DNA of 64,000 nucleotides, taken from contig NZ_VFPL01000001.1 of assembly GCF_006716645.1 (NCBI RefSeq), positions 186,001-250,000 on the forward strand. The letters are read 5' to 3'. A model generated the notes under the pieces. That model was not told where the DNA came from and did not search any database. It worked only from the letters and a program-made list of their open reading frames with translations. This document shows positions 26,275-34,279 of the stretch, piece by piece. Positions within the stretch are counted from its first letter, which is position 1. Each line of letters begins with the position of its first letter. The DNA is from Arcticibacter tournemirensis (GTDB lineage Bacteria; Bacteroidota; Bacteroidia; Sphingobacteriales; Sphingobacteriaceae). A program made the translations under genes and the position numbers.

Positions 26275-26679
26275 ATGAGGATATTGAGATATTATTATTT
26301 TAGAATTTATACTTATTATAGCAAAGGGGATCCCGATCCGTTTTTAAAGACTTTTGTTGTAATCTTCGCTGGTGCCTTTTTTAACTTTTTGACACTTGCT
26401 TCAGCCATATCTATAATTCGTAAAGTAAAGTTCACTTTTTTTACTGTAGAGAAAGGAATAGGACGTTTATGGCCTTTGCTGCTCTTGTTACCGCTTTTTG
26501 GACTATTTATTTATTACTTTAAAAAACTAAGATACCATGATAAAATCATTCAAGAATTTCGAGTTGAGACCTCCAAACAAAAGTTTAAAAGCAGCTTTTT
26601 TGTGATTTTATATTTTGTTATCACCATAATTTTGTTCGTATTCAGTTTGTGGATACGGCAAGAGGCGAATGGTTATTGA
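26275..26679 (+). CDS. Integral membrane protein of unknown function (134 aa)
   Basis: Three hydrophobic segments are visible: about residues 22-46 (TFVVIFAGAFFNFLTLASAISII), 61-80 (LWPLLLLLPLFGLFIYYF) and 105-125 (FFVILYFVITIILFVFSLW). Basic stretches between them suggest an inner-membrane topology. I do not recognise a family. It is the last intact gene before the repeat that precedes the defence island. Confidence 0.5.
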   Translation: MRILRYYYFRIYTYYSKGDPDPFLKTFVVIFAGAFFNFLTLASAISIIRKVKFTFFTVEKGIGRLWPLLLLLPLFGLFIYYFKKLRYHDKIIQEFRVETSKQKFKSSFFVILYFVITIILFVFSLWIRQEANGY

Positions 26680-26825
26680 GTAGGTCGCCTGGATCTTTAA
26701 ATATTGTGATCTTCCGTCTTTCCTTGCCCGTCCGGGTCTTTCAAAGAATTCAGAAATAAAAACACTGCACCAGGCAAGTTGGCTTAGTTCTATCTCAAAT
26801 CGAATATACTCTAATTTTATGAATA

Positions 26826-27100
26826 ATAGTGTCAACTTCTCCCTTACGGGAACCCGTAAACTCCCTTCGCCGCCCCTCTGTATCTTTGCCTTATAGAACC
26901 AATAACAATGATAGATTTCCGGGATTCAGTACTTCAATTTACAGCGGGCACCGAAAAGCAGTATGAAATTTTTCTTCCCTTTCTCTCTTGCAAATCACCA
27001 TTCGCTCTCCTACATTTACATACACCTTCAAACTCTATTTTCCTTTCCCTGATGCAGGTAAAAGGGACCGACCGTCGAAACCAAAGTAGTAAGAAGCAGA
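26826..27100 (+). repeat. Leader repeat with intact promoter module, paralogous to 15538-15870
   Basis: The perfect palindrome TTACGGGAACCCGTAA (26844-26859) is followed after 21 nt by TATCTTTG (26881-26888) and CCTTATAGAACCAATAACAATG. The start codon opens a frame of only about 40 relevant codons (MIDFRDSVLQFTAGTEKQYE) before similarity ends. The body is shared with 15595-15790. The remainder up to 27248 holds no gene. Confidence 0.65.
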
Positions 27101-27248
27101 AATTAAGTGAATGCCCAGGCCAAGCGTAAACCTATTATACAAACGACAAAAATCATCCGTAATGCCGACTGGCATATCCACCGGCAGGTGTTTGGAAAAA
27201 TATTACTTAAATTAAAAACAACATATTTTTAGCTGACAATTATCGCTC

Positions 27249-28304
27249 ATGAACCATAACTACAGGCAACTAACTGAAAATATCCGAAGCCGGATCAACC
27301 CAGAAAATATTATCCTCTCTAAAACCTACAGGGACGACCTGTCAGGCATTTCCTATAGCGACGCGCTTGTATTTATCAGAACCGCAATGAAAGCTGTTGA
27401 ACCCGAATACACGTTAAAAAGTAAGCAAGCCGGAGAGAGGGTAAAGGATCATCTATCGGATTTACAGAGAGTATCTTTTGAGTACCAGGGTTCCGTTATG
27501 ACCAATACCCACATTAAGGGTTATAGTGATATCGATTTACTGACTATCTCAGATAAGTTCTATCAACCCGACCGCATTGGTATAAATCAATTATTGGAAT
27601 CCTCGGAGCAGGTAACCAGGCTTTCAACCTCTTCTATTTCTAAACTGAAAAACGAAATAAGTGCTCCTTTTTACCAAGGAAACGCAGAAGATGATCTTAG
27701 GGCATTGAGAATGGAGTGCGAAAACACGTTAGAAACAGTCTATTCGGTTTGTGATAAAACCAAGCCAAAATCCATCAAGATAAAGAATCTCAATCTGAAC
27801 CGAGACGTAGATATTGTAATTGCCAACTGGTACGATGACATCACTTCGATCATCAACGATAAACAAATGTATCGTGGCATACAGGTTTACAACAAAGAAA
27901 CGCACTCCAGGGGAAAAGCTGACTTTCCCTTTTTAAGTATCAAAAGGATTAACGAGCGAGGCGACGAAACAAATGGCAGAATCAAGAAAATGATCCGATT
28001 TATTAAAAACATCAAGTCACTTTCAACAAAGAATATTGAGCTTAGCAGTTTTGACATCAACGCCATCTGTTACGACATATCTGTCGATAAATATCGTTAT
28101 TCCACTTACCTGCAGCTTGTTCCCATTCTTTATCATCAGATAAAAAGCTTGTGCGAAGATAAAAATCACTCGGATAACTTGGTCTCCGTAGATGGGCGTG
28201 AACGGATTTTTCGTAATAATAATGCCAAGCTGGAAAATTTAAAACTAGTTCTTACAGAATTTATTTCATTAATCGCTGATATGCCTGCAAATAGTTTGTC
28301 CTGA
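27249..28304 (+). CDS. CBASS CD-NTase (cyclic-oligonucleotide synthase, CdnE-like)
   Basis: This 351-aa protein has the nucleotidyltransferase signature of CD-NTases. GSVMTNTHIKGYSDIDLLTI holds the G-S helix turn and the first metal-binding pair D-I-D (about residues 90-97), and RDVDIVIANW holds the third Asp near residue 188. The C-terminal helical part is variable, as in this family. Its stop overlaps the next gene's start (TGATG), and that gene is a TIR-STING effector. In known bacterial STING systems the partner enzyme is of the CdnE type and makes 3',3'-cyclic di-GMP on phage infection. The exact product here is an inference from that. Confidence 0.88.
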   Translation: MNHNYRQLTENIRSRINPENIILSKTYRDDLSGISYSDALVFIRTAMKAVEPEYTLKSKQAGERVKDHLSDLQRVSFEYQGSVMTNTHIKGYSDIDLLTISDKFYQPDRIGINQLLESSEQVTRLSTSSISKLKNEISAPFYQGNAEDDLRALRMECENTLETVYSVCDKTKPKSIKIKNLNLNRDVDIVIANWYDDITSIINDKQMYRGIQVYNKETHSRGKADFPFLSIKRINERGDETNGRIKKMIRFIKNIKSLSTKNIELSSFDINAICYDISVDKYRYSTYLQLVPILYHQIKSLCEDKNHSDNLVSVDGRERIFRNNNAKLENLKLVLTEFISLIADMPANSLS

Positions 28305-29242
28305 TGATCAAAAAGAAAATATTCATAGGTTCTTCATCCGAAGAACTGCCACTGGCTGAAATAGTAAAAGCCACACTCGAAAAAGATTTCGATGTTACCA
28401 TCTGGAACGAAAGCTTGTGGGATACCGCCGTATTTAAAATCAACCAAAACTTTTTAGCAGATCTGTTAAAAGCTTCGCTCCAGTATGATTACGGCATCCT
28501 AATTGGAACAGAAGATGATAAAGTAACTGTCCGCGGGAACGACATGCTGCAACCCCGTGACAATGTTTTGTTCGAACTCGGGCTTTTTACCGGAAGGCTT
28601 GGTAGTACAAAATGTGCCTTTTTGATCGAAAAAAACATCAAATTACTCTCAGACCTGGCCGGGCTCACCCTTGCTAAATTTGACAAAACCAATCCTGCCA
28701 CGCTTATCAAAAGCACCCAGCAAATCAGCCAGCTTTTTATGGCTAGTGCTGACGACGAAATCAACTTCTTTCCTTCGGCGACCTTAGCTGCGGTCTACTT
28801 TGAAAACCTGGTTTCGCCTATCTGTAAATTCGTCATCGAAAACGATGGCTTTGAATCCAAAGGCTCCACCTATAAAAACTGTCGGCTGAACATTATTGTT
28901 CCTGAGAAAATCCATGGAGATGTCAACCTACAATTTGAAAAAATGAAGCGTCAGATCGCAACCGAAAATGTTTCCTTTAAGTATGCGGGCAGACCGAGAT
29001 ATATAAGTATCGACACCCAGATCAAAGATGACACCTTGGTCTTTATTGATTTCCCTACAATCCTCACAGGGATCAACCATGCAATAGCCAATCTGCTGCC
29101 AAATGACTTCAATAATTTGAGTCCGGATTACAATGCAATTTTAGACAGGGAGCTTAGAAGATTTATTACGACGTTAAAAAAACTGCTCATCCGGCATGGG
29201 TTCGATGAAATGGTATTTGTCAAAAGGGATTCCAGCATATAA
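28304..29242 (+). CDS. TIR-STING fusion effector of a CBASS system
   Basis: Residues about 1-150 are a TIR-like domain (start KKKIFIGSSSEELPLAEIV). Its likely catalytic Glu is E91 in DNVLFELGLFTGR, the motif used for NAD+ cleavage in STING-linked TIR domains. Residues about 155-312 look like a bacterial STING domain: LAAVYFENLVSPICKF at its start, then YAGRPRY (R230, R232) and DFPT (D249-T252) as candidate ligand contacts. On binding a cyclic dinucleotide such proteins form filaments and deplete NAD+, stopping growth. It is translationally coupled to the CD-NTase. The STING part is called by pattern, not by alignment. Confidence 0.82.
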   Translation: MIKKKIFIGSSSEELPLAEIVKATLEKDFDVTIWNESLWDTAVFKINQNFLADLLKASLQYDYGILIGTEDDKVTVRGNDMLQPRDNVLFELGLFTGRLGSTKCAFLIEKNIKLLSDLAGLTLAKFDKTNPATLIKSTQQISQLFMASADDEINFFPSATLAAVYFENLVSPICKFVIENDGFESKGSTYKNCRLNIIVPEKIHGDVNLQFEKMKRQIATENVSFKYAGRPRYISIDTQIKDDTLVFIDFPTILTGINHAIANLLPNDFNNLSPDYNAILDRELRRFITTLKKLLIRHGFDEMVFVKRDSSI

Positions 29243-29293
29243 ACGATTGAGGTCCCTCAATATAAAGTCAGGCTTTTACTTTTATAACTATTA

Positions 29294-30329
29294 ACCCGTT
29301 GTGCGGTTTAAGCGGCAAGGGCATGTTTTAAGTGATTAATGGGTTTGTTGTTTTTGAAATTGATCAACTGCAGAACGGCTACGCCACTTATCTTTGAACA
29401 CATCCTTGTGAAGAGCCCGCTGAGCGATTTTGCATAATTCCTTTTGATGTAAAGGTGGTCGCAAAGCTGAGAAAACAGAGTTTCCACTCTCTTGCGGACG
29501 TATCGGTAAGAAGGATTCCAGAGCGTTGTTCTTTTCTTCATATTATTCCTTAAAGGGGTGATTAACCGAATCCTGTCCTGTTCAAAAAGAGTGGTTTGAT
29601 AGGGCAGGGATAAATATCCTTTATCTGCAATTAATTCACATTCATTTAGTTCCAGATTTTCAAGCTGGCTGAGATAGTGTACATCATGTACATTAGCAGC
29701 CGTTATTCCCATTGATACCGGAACACCGGCTTTCGAAATAATCAGTTGCATTTTGAAGCCGTAATAATGCAGCCTGTGAGATGCATGATACCCTCTGGAA
29801 GGTTGTACATGCAAATCTTCTCTGCAAATGCTGGTCCTGGAAATCCTTACATTCTGACAAATAGGAACAGGTACCGAATCTATAATAAACTGGCGGTTAT
29901 CGGGATTGATTATTTCCGATATAGGTTGAGCCACCAGGGCAATATAATCCTGAAGTCTCTTTCGCCTTCTGTTGTAATTAGACCGGTCTATTAAATTAGG
30001 AAACTCCCCGCTATATTCTGTTCTAAGTTTAGAAAACAGCAGGTTTTCCGAGTCAATACCCAGTGCTTCGGAAGTAATAGACAAAGCAACTATCTCTATA
30101 TCTGACAGTTTTGGCAAATTCCTGTACTTGAAGAAGTTGCCATCCGCTAACATATATTCTGTCAAAGCAAGTTTGCTAATCTCAAGAATCTTATCGAAAT
30201 TGGTCTTTAAGTTGTGCATGTAAGAAAATGTCGAATACTTTCTTAATTTACTGCTTATCAGTAACGTGCACAACTTTATTCCTTCTTCTTTTTTCATTTA
30301 TTTACTTTTACTCAAACCGCACAACGGGT
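29294..30329 (-). mobile_element. IS982 family insertion sequence with 9-bp target duplication
   Basis: The ends ACCCGTTGTGCGGTTT (from 29294) and AAACCGCACAACGGGT (to 30329) are perfect inverted repeats of 16 bp. The flanks TAACTATTA at 29285-29293 and again at 30330-30338 are a 9-bp target duplication, within the range known for IS982. The element is 1036 bp long with one transposase gene. It lies between the CBASS pair and the Thoeris pair. Confidence 0.9.
29308..30297 (-). CDS. IS982 family transposase
   Basis: The 329-aa DDE transposase shows IS982 features: LSDIEIVALSITSEALGIDSE in the N-terminal part, then FIIDSVPVPICQNVR (first Asp), ELIADKGYLSLPYQ (second Asp) and YVRKRVETLFSQLCDHL (Glu). 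The HYYGFKMQLI stretch between the first and second Asp is also typical. The frame is intact and both element ends are present, so the copy may be active. Confidence 0.93.
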   Translation of the reverse strand: MKKEEGIKLCTLLISSKLRKYSTFSYMHNLKTNFDKILEISKLALTEYMLADGNFFKYRNLPKLSDIEIVALSITSEALGIDSENLLFSKLRTEYSGEFPNLIDRSNYNRRRKRLQDYIALVAQPISEIINPDNRQFIIDSVPVPICQNVRISRTSICREDLHVQPSRGYHASHRLHYYGFKMQLIISKAGVPVSMGITAANVHDVHYLSQLENLELNECELIADKGYLSLPYQTTLFEQDRIRLITPLRNNMKKRTTLWNPSYRYVRKRVETLFSQLCDHLYIKRNYAKSLSGLFTRMCSKISGVAVLQLINFKNNKPINHLKHALAA

Positions 30330-30364
30330 TAACTATTAGCAATTTTACTCGCTGTTCTATTGAG

Positions 30365-30472
30365 TGGAGAGAGGGGAATCGAACCCCTCAAGCCCGCATT
30401 ATGGGAAGTCGGAATAACTTTGGTCTGAACTTCAAAAGGCTATCTTGGGGTGGTATTCATACCAATATCTCC
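30365..30472 (-). ncRNA. tRNA-like sequence with a T-arm (possible tRNA remnant or attachment site)
   Basis: On the minus strand the 3' part reads AGGGGTTCGATTCCCCT, a perfect T-arm with the canonical TTCGATT loop, then CTCTCCA as a 3' acceptor strand. GGAGATA 108 nt upstream could pair with it at six of seven positions. In between, TTCCCAT resembles an anticodon loop, but no proper anticodon or D stem forms, and there is no encoded CCA. It is too long for a normal tRNA and does not fit tmRNA. It could be a decayed tRNA or the 3' end copied by an integrating element. Confidence 0.4.
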
Positions 30473-30675
30473 GCTAAGGCCCCACACCAGATTTTTTTGC
30501 CAATAGTTTTATAGTCTACTTTCATAATTCTTTGTTTTAAATGTTTAAATACTAATTCCAATATTTCGTGGAGAATAACACCAAACACCACCCCAAAGAC
30601 CCAGTGAAGTAAAAGAGCTAGACCGACTTTGATCCCCAATATTTTTAACGTGCAAATATAAAGAGTGAAAACCAA
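30457..30675 (-). CDS. Possible small membrane protein behind thsA
   Basis: This 72-aa frame starts 6 bp after the thsA stop on the same strand. It has one strongly hydrophobic stretch (VGLALLLHWVFGVVFGVILHEI) followed by a basic helix (FKHLKQRIMKVDYKTIGKKIW). Its position suggests a third gene of the Thoeris operon. Against it speak the lack of a known family and the overlap of its last codons with the tRNA-like sequence. It could be chance in AT-rich DNA. Confidence 0.3.
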   Translation of the reverse strand: MVFTLYICTLKILGIKVGLALLLHWVFGVVFGVILHEILELVFKHLKQRIMKVDYKTIGKKIWCGALAEILV

Positions 30676-30681
30676 ATATTC

Positions 30682-31557
30682 TTATGGCAGATAATGATGA
30701 AGTAAGTCTTTGACCTCAAATAAATTCAAATTTGCCTTGTCAACATCAGTGGGATGAATCACAATGGTAAGCTTATTTGCGAAGATTTGACTTTCAGAAG
30801 CTGTTACAAATGATTGTGCGATCAAAGCAATCAATTTTTTACGACTGGTAGAAAGCCTGCCAAGTCCAGAACCCACTACTGGGATTACCGTATCTAATTT
30901 TTCTCCTTTAGTTTCAATGAATTCCCACAAACCTTCTAGTGCCTGGTTTATATGCTTAAGTTTGGTGGTTGCAGTATTGCTTGCATTTAGATCTGCCATG
31001 GCAAACCAGTAAAAATAATCACCTGCAATTCTTAGTTTGACTGTTGTACCAAAATCATAGCGAGTAGTTTTTCCAGACTGTTTCTGTACAGTTGTACTGG
31101 TAATACCACTTAGGCCTTGGGCAAGCTCGGCATCTAATTTTGGAATATCTCCAGGGTAATATTTTTGAGTGAACTGGCCCTGTAAGCTATTTAAGGAAAT
31201 TATTCCACTACCTGTGTCTGTGTCAAACGTAGTATTTGTACTTATAACCTTCTGTCCCGGGACTGCGAATAGATCACCAATTAGAACTTCAATCGTTAAA
31301 TCCATTCCAGGATATTTATACTTGATTTTCTTAACTGGCCTTCTGGTAAATATAACGACCACAATTCCGAATATAAACAAAGGCGCGAGCAACCATAAAG
31401 GTAGTTTTGCTTTTTCAAGACAGTGAAAGGAATCTAAAATATCTACAAAAGTCCATATTCCTGCTACAACAGCAACAAATGTCTTTAATGAGTCTACAGA
31501 CCATAAAGCATACGCCCAATATGACCTGGTACTAAATGATCTGATGTGATAGTTCAT
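30682..31557 (-). CDS. thsA: Thoeris effector ThsA, type II (two membrane helices plus macro-like domain)
   Basis: The 291-aa protein starts with two hydrophobic segments (about residues 25-44, FVAVVAGIWTFVDIL, and 52-70, LPLWLLAPLFIFGIVVVIF), then a basic stretch and a macro-type domain. The latter shows VLIGDLFAVPGQKVISTNTTFDTD, where VIS(T/A)N resembles the ADP-ribose loop, and VIPVVGSGLGRL near residue 227. In type II Thoeris the macro part senses the TIR-made signal (histidine-ADP-ribose) and the membrane part then acts on the inner membrane. The preceding gene encodes the TIR protein, two bases away. Confidence 0.82.
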   Translation of the reverse strand: MNYHIRSFSTRSYWAYALWSVDSLKTFVAVVAGIWTFVDILDSFHCLEKAKLPLWLLAPLFIFGIVVVIFTRRPVKKIKYKYPGMDLTIEVLIGDLFAVPGQKVISTNTTFDTDTGSGIISLNSLQGQFTQKYYPGDIPKLDAELAQGLSGITSTTVQKQSGKTTRYDFGTTVKLRIAGDYFYWFAMADLNASNTATTKLKHINQALEGLWEFIETKGEKLDTVIPVVGSGLGRLSTSRKKLIALIAQSFVTASESQIFANKLTIVIHPTDVDKANLNLFEVKDLLHHYLP

Positions 31558-31559
31558 AA

Positions 31560-32054
31560 TTATATACCCAAGTCAGTGTACACATTTTGCTCGTAATAAA
31601 ACGGACCGGTCTTGCCATTTTGTTGATGAGCTTTATGCCAGCTGGGCCAATATTTTATGGCAAAATCAACTATCTTATGGGCAAAAGGTATATGAATAGC
31701 CAACGTATTTCGTAATATTGGAGGGCATAAATCGGAATCCATATGCCTCTTCTTGTTCAAATTAACAACGATAATTGGCATGTTTTTCTCAATTGCTACT
31801 TCAATTTCCCAGCGAACAAATTTAAAAAGATTCTTTGTGCTGTCCCCAACCAATACAATTAAAACATCACTGGAATCTAGCCTGATTCGAAGACTACGCT
31901 TAATGGTTTCTTCTGTACTGGAATCCCTTGCTTGGGTGATATCGTGAGCATTCACAAAAGTGAAATTAAAATTTTCATTTTCGTGCCATGCTTGCATTAG
32001 TCGGTAATAATGAATGTCATTATCCCCGTCAAAACATGTGTAACAAGTAGCCAT
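31560..32054 (-). CDS. thsB: Thoeris TIR protein ThsB (DUF1863-type)
   Basis: The 164-aa protein is a stand-alone TIR-like domain of the DUF1863 type: CYTCFDGDNDIHYYRLMQAW at the start (the 'F-x-S/D-F-x-x-D' strand), a central SSDVLIVLVGDSTKNLFKFV, and RWEIEVAIEKNMPIIVVNL with E83 or E85 as the probable catalytic Glu. ThsB proteins detect phage infection and convert NAD+ into an ADP-ribose signal for ThsA. The thsA gene follows after two bases, so both are co-translated. A 10-bp inverted repeat lies right before the start. Confidence 0.86.
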   Translation of the reverse strand: MATCYTCFDGDNDIHYYRLMQAWHENENFNFTFVNAHDITQARDSSTEETIKRSLRIRLDSSDVLIVLVGDSTKNLFKFVRWEIEVAIEKNMPIIVVNLNKKRHMDSDLCPPILRNTLAIHIPFAHKIVDFAIKYWPSWHKAHQQNGKTGPFYYEQNVYTDLGI

Positions 32055-32060
32055 ATTAAT

Positions 32061-32089
32061 TTAAGATTATGGGATAAATATAATCTTAA
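32061..32089. promoter_or_regulatory. Inverted repeat before thsB
   Basis: TTAAGATTAT (32061-32070) and ATAATCTTAA (32080-32089) are perfect 10-bp arms with a 9-bp spacer, ending 7 bp upstream of the thsB start. It could be an operator of the Thoeris operon or the end of the transcript of the 693-aa gene. Confidence 0.5.
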
Positions 32090-32172
32090 CTCGGGTAATA
32101 TAAAATTGACTGTAACAGGTCTATTCAGAAGGACTTTACTTTTTAATTGCCCATTTTTCCAACTTCTGAGAC

Positions 32173-34254
32173 CTACGCTATTTTATCGGTCTCAGCCCAA
32201 TGTAAAGCGATTGGTGCCCACTTGGTAAAATTGACTCCTTCAAAACCATTATCAAGCCATGCAGAACGCCTTGATGTGAAATAATTTTCTCCAGAATCAG
32301 CACAAACACTTTGCAATATATGGATAGATGGGATTGCCTCGATTCCCGGTTCGTCAAACATAAGCTGCTCATCTTTATTCAAATTTATTGTCCATTCAAA
32401 ATTGTGTAGCCTATTTTCTTTGAACTCATATTCGGAATTAAGCAAAGTCCGCTTGGCGTAGAGCACTCCATCCATTTGAATCATTTCAGCCATCAAAGGC
32501 TTATCCGGATTAAAGGCAAATCTTTCGAGGTATGTTCTCTGATGAGATACCCAATCAGCAAATGTTTCTTCTTCATCAGGAAAAGGAAGATTTTCTAACA
32601 GCCATTCATATAACTCACTAACCGGGCCATATGCGGAAATTTGGACGATTTTGCCGTCAATTACAATTCCTATCGTCATTGATACCTTAAAGAAATATTC
32701 CCTATCTATCATTTTGGAATAGAGCAACTTAAAAGCTGCAATTGTATCCTTTAAGAGGATCCAGGAATTTTCACCATTATGCATGATTAATGGTATGTTC
32801 CAATAGTTATCTGGGCTTCTGATCAATAACACATCCTCTGGGATTTCGAGGTCACAATCAAATCTCATCAATGCTTTCTTGAATTCTAAAATGTAATAGT
32901 CAAGGCAACGATATGATTTCTCCATATCCCCTATAATATCGAAGGAATTTATAAATCTTCCTTCTTTGAGATTTTCAGGAATGGGAATATACGATATTAG
33001 CAGACGAATTCCATCACCAGGTTCTATGCCATAGGGTATCACACTTTCTTTAATGGACAACTTTCTTTGCACTGGAGATTTCAATTTTTCAAGGTCTTTT
33101 TTCAGACCGAAGTATTCGTATATAATAGGATTTCCCCTTAAATATAGAGTGACAAGAAGCTTCCAGGTTTCCAATGGGAATTTGCCGTTAATTTTAAAAA
33201 GTTTTGTGTAGCGTGATTTTTTTCCGTAGGATTTAAAATCTTTGTCCAATCTTTCCAACATTTCATAAGAATCATATGCCCGCACCGCACCATCAAAATG
33301 CTCTAAGCACGACGTAACTTTATCATACACTGTATGAACATACCTGCAATTGTATTGGTCTTGTTCCGTTGGAGATTCCTCATCTTTTAACTCTTCCATT
33401 TGAAACGAAAACTTGGTTTTCTTTTTATCCCATTCCCAAAGAAACTCACTTCTACTGAAACCGTAATACGCCCTTTCAAAATCATCACAATCATGGCGTG
33501 AAAGTCCTTCCTTAATCGATTCAAGTTCGTCACTATACTTCGGCCCCCATTGGTACTCTAGCTCCATGTATTCCTGAAATGAAGGAGCATAACCAATCTG
33601 GTTTTCGTCAATCCTTATTGATAGATCTAAACTTTGCTCATCTTTTAAAGCTAAAAATCGATCTAAAAATGCAGAATTTGGCGTATTATGTACTGATTCA
33701 GAGCGTCTGAAGTAGCGATGTGCAAATACGGTTAGTTCGGATGTTTTATTTTTAAATACTCCTTGTCCCAGATAGTCGAAACTTGCTAAAAGAATGCTAA
33801 AAGGAACAAGTTCATCCCGGTAATCTTTACTGAATAATTCTGGAAATAATGTACTGGCTATTTTTTCCCTATTTGCTGTTAGGCAATTTATATTGGTGAT
33901 CTTAAAGTCACTAATGCCTTTTTGATTTAAAACCTCATGAAATGTTTCCAAGTACTTTTTTGATGAATTATAATATCTGTTCGACCTGAAAATATTATGG
34001 TTGTTTAATACTTGTTCACTTTCTTCTTCGGTGGTTGGTGTTGCCTGTATTGCAATCAGACGGGTTAGATGAGGTTCTAAATACAATGCAAAAGGAGTAC
34101 CCCATCCAATAGGTTTGTGATGATCGTGACCAAAAAGCATCGGTATTCCTTCTCGCATCCTATCTCGTAGCATCATCTCCAATGCCTTAATGTGGATTCT
34201 GTATCCATACCTATCGACTGAATCTGAACTTAATACGATTAAATTGGTTTTCAT
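32173..34254 (-). CDS. Large unrecognised protein with a prohead-protease-like N-terminus (693 aa)
   Basis: I cannot name the family of the whole protein. Residues about 1-70 (IVLSSDSVDRYGYRIHIKAL, then MLFGHDHHKPIGWGTPFAL) follow the pattern of phage HK97-type prohead proteases: 'D-x-x-G-x-R', then 'M-L-x-x-H-D-x-x-x-P-I-G'. In those enzymes that His is part of the active site. The usual downstream catalytic Ser motif is not obvious. The rest is mixed alpha/beta, with HFDGAVRAYDSYEML near residue 320 and WLLENLPFPDEEETFADW near 600, and no transmembrane helix. It lies 118 bp upstream of thsB on the same strand. A role in defence is an inference from position. Confidence 0.75.
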   Translation of the reverse strand: MKTNLIVLSSDSVDRYGYRIHIKALEMMLRDRMREGIPMLFGHDHHKPIGWGTPFALYLEPHLTRLIAIQATPTTEEESEQVLNNHNIFRSNRYYNSSKKYLETFHEVLNQKGISDFKITNINCLTANREKIASTLFPELFSKDYRDELVPFSILLASFDYLGQGVFKNKTSELTVFAHRYFRRSESVHNTPNSAFLDRFLALKDEQSLDLSIRIDENQIGYAPSFQEYMELEYQWGPKYSDELESIKEGLSRHDCDDFERAYYGFSRSEFLWEWDKKKTKFSFQMEELKDEESPTEQDQYNCRYVHTVYDKVTSCLEHFDGAVRAYDSYEMLERLDKDFKSYGKKSRYTKLFKINGKFPLETWKLLVTLYLRGNPIIYEYFGLKKDLEKLKSPVQRKLSIKESVIPYGIEPGDGIRLLISYIPIPENLKEGRFINSFDIIGDMEKSYRCLDYYILEFKKALMRFDCDLEIPEDVLLIRSPDNYWNIPLIMHNGENSWILLKDTIAAFKLLYSKMIDREYFFKVSMTIGIVIDGKIVQISAYGPVSELYEWLLENLPFPDEEETFADWVSHQRTYLERFAFNPDKPLMAEMIQMDGVLYAKRTLLNSEYEFKENRLHNFEWTINLNKDEQLMFDEPGIEAIPSIHILQSVCADSGENYFTSRRSAWLDNGFEGVNFTKWAPIALHWAETDKIA

Positions 34255-34279
34255 CTCTTATATTTAATTTTTAGCGTAA

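Noticed and set aside
30365-30472. tmRNA or a normal tRNA
   Set aside because: There is a good T-arm but no anticodon or D stem, no tag frame and no CCA; only a tRNA-like remnant can be supported.
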